Shown here one piece after another: positions 60,669 to 62,803 of a stretch of DNA of 62,803 nucleotides (position 1 is its first letter; every line of letters starts with the position of its first letter). A program made the translations under genes and the position numbers. The notes below the pieces were generated by a model that saw nothing but the letters and a program-made list of their open reading frames with translations, had not been told where the DNA came from and did not search any database. Origin of the DNA: Gnetum montanum (lineage: Eukaryota > Streptophyta > Gnetopsida > Gnetales > Gnetaceae); assembly GCA_015680685.1 (NCBI GenBank), contig MNCI01022277.1:625916-688718 (forward strand), written 5' to 3'.

Positions 60669-62040
60669 CAAGCAGGATTAATAAATGTTTTTAATTTTCT
60701 TTAATTTTGCAACTTTTTGTTTTCCAGTTTTTCATCTTTTAACTTTTTTGTTTTATCTTTTTGTGTGTTTGTATTTTCATGTTTTTGTAAGTAATCTCAT
60801 CTACGAATAAAACACTCATGTGGATCGTTGGTTGAGATGTGTTTTATGTTATTAAGTCATGAGTGATCAATTATTTGAAACAGTGAGCCCACTACACCCA
60901 CTCATCCACTCTATAAATAAAGAGGTTCTGTTCGAGGGTACAGTGATATTCTTGAAATTTCTAAAACTTAAAATTAATTTTGTGTTCATTGTACCCAGAA
61001 TGAAGAAGGATGGACCAAGAGGGAATGATTAGGGTGTGACATCAAGGGGACTTGTGGATTCTCTTTGGTGACATCTGTGGGAGTTATCATGCAATATGGT
61101 TGTACTAAGATCCTTGTAGATCTAATGAAAAATGGGAGTAAGAGTAATCAAAAGGGCACTTGAACATCAAAAGCTGTTCTAGGGGGTCCCACTGGAAAGA
61201 CATGCACCCATGCCTGAAGGTTAGTGGCTTCTCTAGATTCAGCAAAGTGAAAAAGAAAAAAAAAGGAAAGAAGAAGAAAAAAAAAAGAAGTGCCATAAAA
61301 CAAAAATCACTCCTCCCTTGTACTAAACGCCAAGTGATCGTACGCCTTGTTGTTATGGTACTCTCATAGTTGTTCATCATGGGATGAAACAATGCGATGT
61401 CACTGATTAGAAGGATGGACTTGGTCCTGATCTTGGAACGATGGGTTAATGACACATTAACCATGCTTTACACGCAGGATTCATTGTACCCTGAGTTAGA
61501 TACCTCATGTCCCGATCTCTACGATCCCTTTCTCTACTCCGTCTCATCTCACTGTTCGTGTAATTGTAGCTTGTGTCCCGTGTAACATAAAATTTTCATC
61601 TCATTCCGGTGATATTTACATGTGTGTGTTTTGTGGAGTTAGTGCAGATTACATTTAACCCTTCTAGTGCCCACGGACACTTTAAGTGTGATTACACAAG
61701 GGCATAATAGGTTGAAACCTGCTTTGGGGAGGACCCACTTGTGTAATTTTGTTGTAATCTTCATTAATTCTCTAGCTAGAACACACAAATTTCTTACCCT
61801 CAGCTTAGCTTTTCATAATTTTCTTTCCCATTTATTAACCCTCCAAACTTTAACGTCCTAATGTACTATTATATTCCCTTTTCTTCATAACCGCCAAAAG
61901 TTTTAATTGTTAAATTCACACCTATCTCATTCAAAGTGCCTTTCGAATTCCTGTAATTACCCCTGAGTCCATTAATTCTTGTTAATGTCCTAGTTTTACA
62001 CATTAATTTCAAGAAAAATCATTTAAAATTCGGTCTTTGT
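60669..62040 (+). other. Post-gag noncoding region of element D
   Basis: A T-rich tract (60680-60790) is followed by blocks shared with B (GAAAGACATGCACCCATGCC at 61193, compare 43867). There is a purine-rich run (61245-61290). No open frame resembles protease or polymerase. It corresponds to the region after pol in B and C. Confidence 0.7.
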
Positions 62041-62066
62041 TAGTTGTCTCACTTTGGTTGGGCCGA

Positions 62067-62153
62067 GATATCACGTACGCGATATCGCGTCCCAGGAGAT
62101 ATCGCGTATGCGATGTACCGTACACGATATCGCGTCCCCCCTTTCCTATAAAT
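62067..62153 (+). promoter_or_regulatory. Internal promoter of element D before the extra ORF
   Basis: GATATCACGTACGCGATATC (62067-62086) differs at one base from the perfect LTR palindrome. Two further partial units lie at 62098-62135, followed by CTATAAATAGG at about 62145. The surrounding sequence is not otherwise similar to the LTR, so this is a separate promoter rather than an LTR copy. Confidence 0.65.
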
Positions 62154-62346
62154 AGGAACCCCCACCGCAACACTTTGCATCATTTGGCATTTACGTGGGG
62201 GGAATTTTTTGAATTTTTTCTATGTGACTTGCGCCTGAGTGACCCTTGCTTTTTCACCTATATCTCGCGCGCTGGTATTTTGATTTGAATTCTGTTTGAA
62301 CCTGCTTGAACCCGGAGTGTTCAGTTTAGTCGTGGGGGAGAGACAC

Positions 62347-62420
62347 TTGCCGAAAGGTGCCTAACTTTTTTGAAATTCTTCATTGCCGAAAGGTGCCTAA
62401 CTTTTTTTGAAATTCTTCAT
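62347..62420 (+). repeat. Short tandem repeat of about 37 bp in the extra-ORF leader
   Basis: TTGCCGAAAGGTGCCTAACT is repeated about 36-37 bp apart (near 62347 and 62383), with a third partial copy (ATCGCCCAAAGG). Each copy contains AAAG|GTGCCT, which could act as a splice donor for an intron ending at 62656. Confidence 0.7.
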
Positions 62421-62656
62421 CGCCCAAAGGACATCAATTAGGGTAATTAATACTAACACTTAGGAAATTGCGCCATAAATCATATGACCCTAAGTATACC
62501 GGGAGATTAAAATGGAAATCCGCCGAAGTCATACGACTCATTATCATAATTTTTGGGCACGATCACGCATTAATAGCAGACCTTTAATTAAGGCAAGTAG
62601 TAAGGTATAACTCGATTCCTAAACAACCTTACTAATGTTGGCCCGTGTGATTGCAG

Positions 62657-62803
62657 ATGGCCCCGAAACGCACCCAGCAGAAGAGTCCGACCCAAGGTGG
62701 AGCAAAGCAACCTAGGAGAGGGCGAAGACAAGTCCCTGCCGGACAACATAATGAACAGGAGGTGCATTCGTTCAGCATCCATCAAGACGAACCTCCTACC
62801 AGA
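62657..62803 (+). CDS. Start of the element D extra ORF (partial, runs off the window)
   Basis: ATG at 62657 directly follows TGATTGCAG, a splice acceptor. The 49 visible codons are open and begin MAPKRTQQKSP. The start aligns with the extra ORFs of B (MAPKLK at 45456) and C (MAPRLKR at 54077). The visible part is basic, with a run of Arg and Gly (QPRRGRRQ) that could bind nucleic acid or act as a nuclear signal. The function is unknown. Confidence 0.65.
   Translation, partial: MAPKRTQQKSPTQGGAKQPRRGRRQVPAGQHNEQEVHSFSIHQDEPPTR

Larger units (their letters stand above)
57603..62803 (+). mobile_element. Athila-like element D (lineage 1), pol-less, with intact gag; runs off the window
   Basis: The order is 5' LTR 57603-58559, tRNA-Asp primer site 58561-58579, intact gag ORF 58692-60668, noncoding region, internal palindrome-plus-TATA promoter 62067-62153, and the start of the extra ORF at 62657. 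No protease, reverse transcriptase or integrase lies between gag and the noncoding region. The insertion target is the reverse transcriptase of C; the pentamer before the LTR is GGTTA, which should recur after the missing 3' LTR. It is the best preserved and probably youngest element here. Confidence 0.85.

Noticed and set aside
62037-62288. The palindromes near 62067 as a 3' LTR of element D
   Set aside because: Apart from palindromes and TATA box the sequence does not match the 5' LTR, there is no TGATGA border or polypurine tract, and the extra ORF starts 500 bp downstream, as in elements B and C.

Overview
The window reads as nuclear DNA of a seed plant with a large, retrotransposon-rich genome. 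A gymnosperm would fit, but I cannot name the species. The reasons are two intron-containing plant-type genes, one 3.6 kb intron loaded with small transposons, and about 33 kb of nested Ty3/gypsy elements of the Athila kind.

Layout. 1-343 is the end of a reverse-oriented LTR. 344-6341 is AT-rich intergenic DNA with a hairpin, a possible SINE and a 324-bp tandem duplication just upstream of the first gene. 6342-9785 (+) is a complete 10-exon GAUT-type galacturonosyltransferase gene (pectin synthesis, Golgi). 11734-16679 (-), with 5'UTR exons reaching about 20.43 kb, is a complete PEX11 gene (peroxisome proliferation). The two genes converge on a 1.95 kb spacer. PEX11 introns hold a hAT-type MITE with a perfect 8-bp target duplication, a tRNA-like SINE, a 3 x 120 bp tandem repeat and LINE 3' ends. 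20.5-29.7 kb is decayed DNA: a hAT-like/TTF zinc-finger transposase pseudogene, a duplicated segment with an LRR remnant, and part of a probable Copia element.

29.7-62.8 kb is a nest of four Athila-like elements, which I call A-D. B (+, 29722-49474) is delimited by the 5-bp duplication TGAAT and interrupts a LINE-like sequence. A (-, 30806 to about 37255) lies inside the start of B's gag. C (-, from 49779) is interrupted in its reverse transcriptase by D (+, from 57603), whose gag is intact and which runs off the window. All share the LTR ends TGATGA...TCATCA and a tRNA-Asp-type primer site where one is present.

The most interesting system is in these elements. B and C carry pol; A and D lack it, and their upstream reading frames end in the same kind of C-terminal tail that closes pol in B and C. 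B, C and D carry an extra ORF after pol (MAPK... start, coiled-coil rich, possibly Transposase_32-like), which in C and D begins directly at a splice acceptor. Just upstream of the LTR TATA box each lineage has an array of about 20-bp palindromes: GATATCGCGTACGCGATATC in A, D and the first LTR, and TCGATGAGGCCTCATCGA type in B and C. The same lineage-specific palindromes occur again inside the element before a second TATA box in front of the extra ORF. This looks like a matched pair of promoters, one for the genomic RNA and one for the extra protein.
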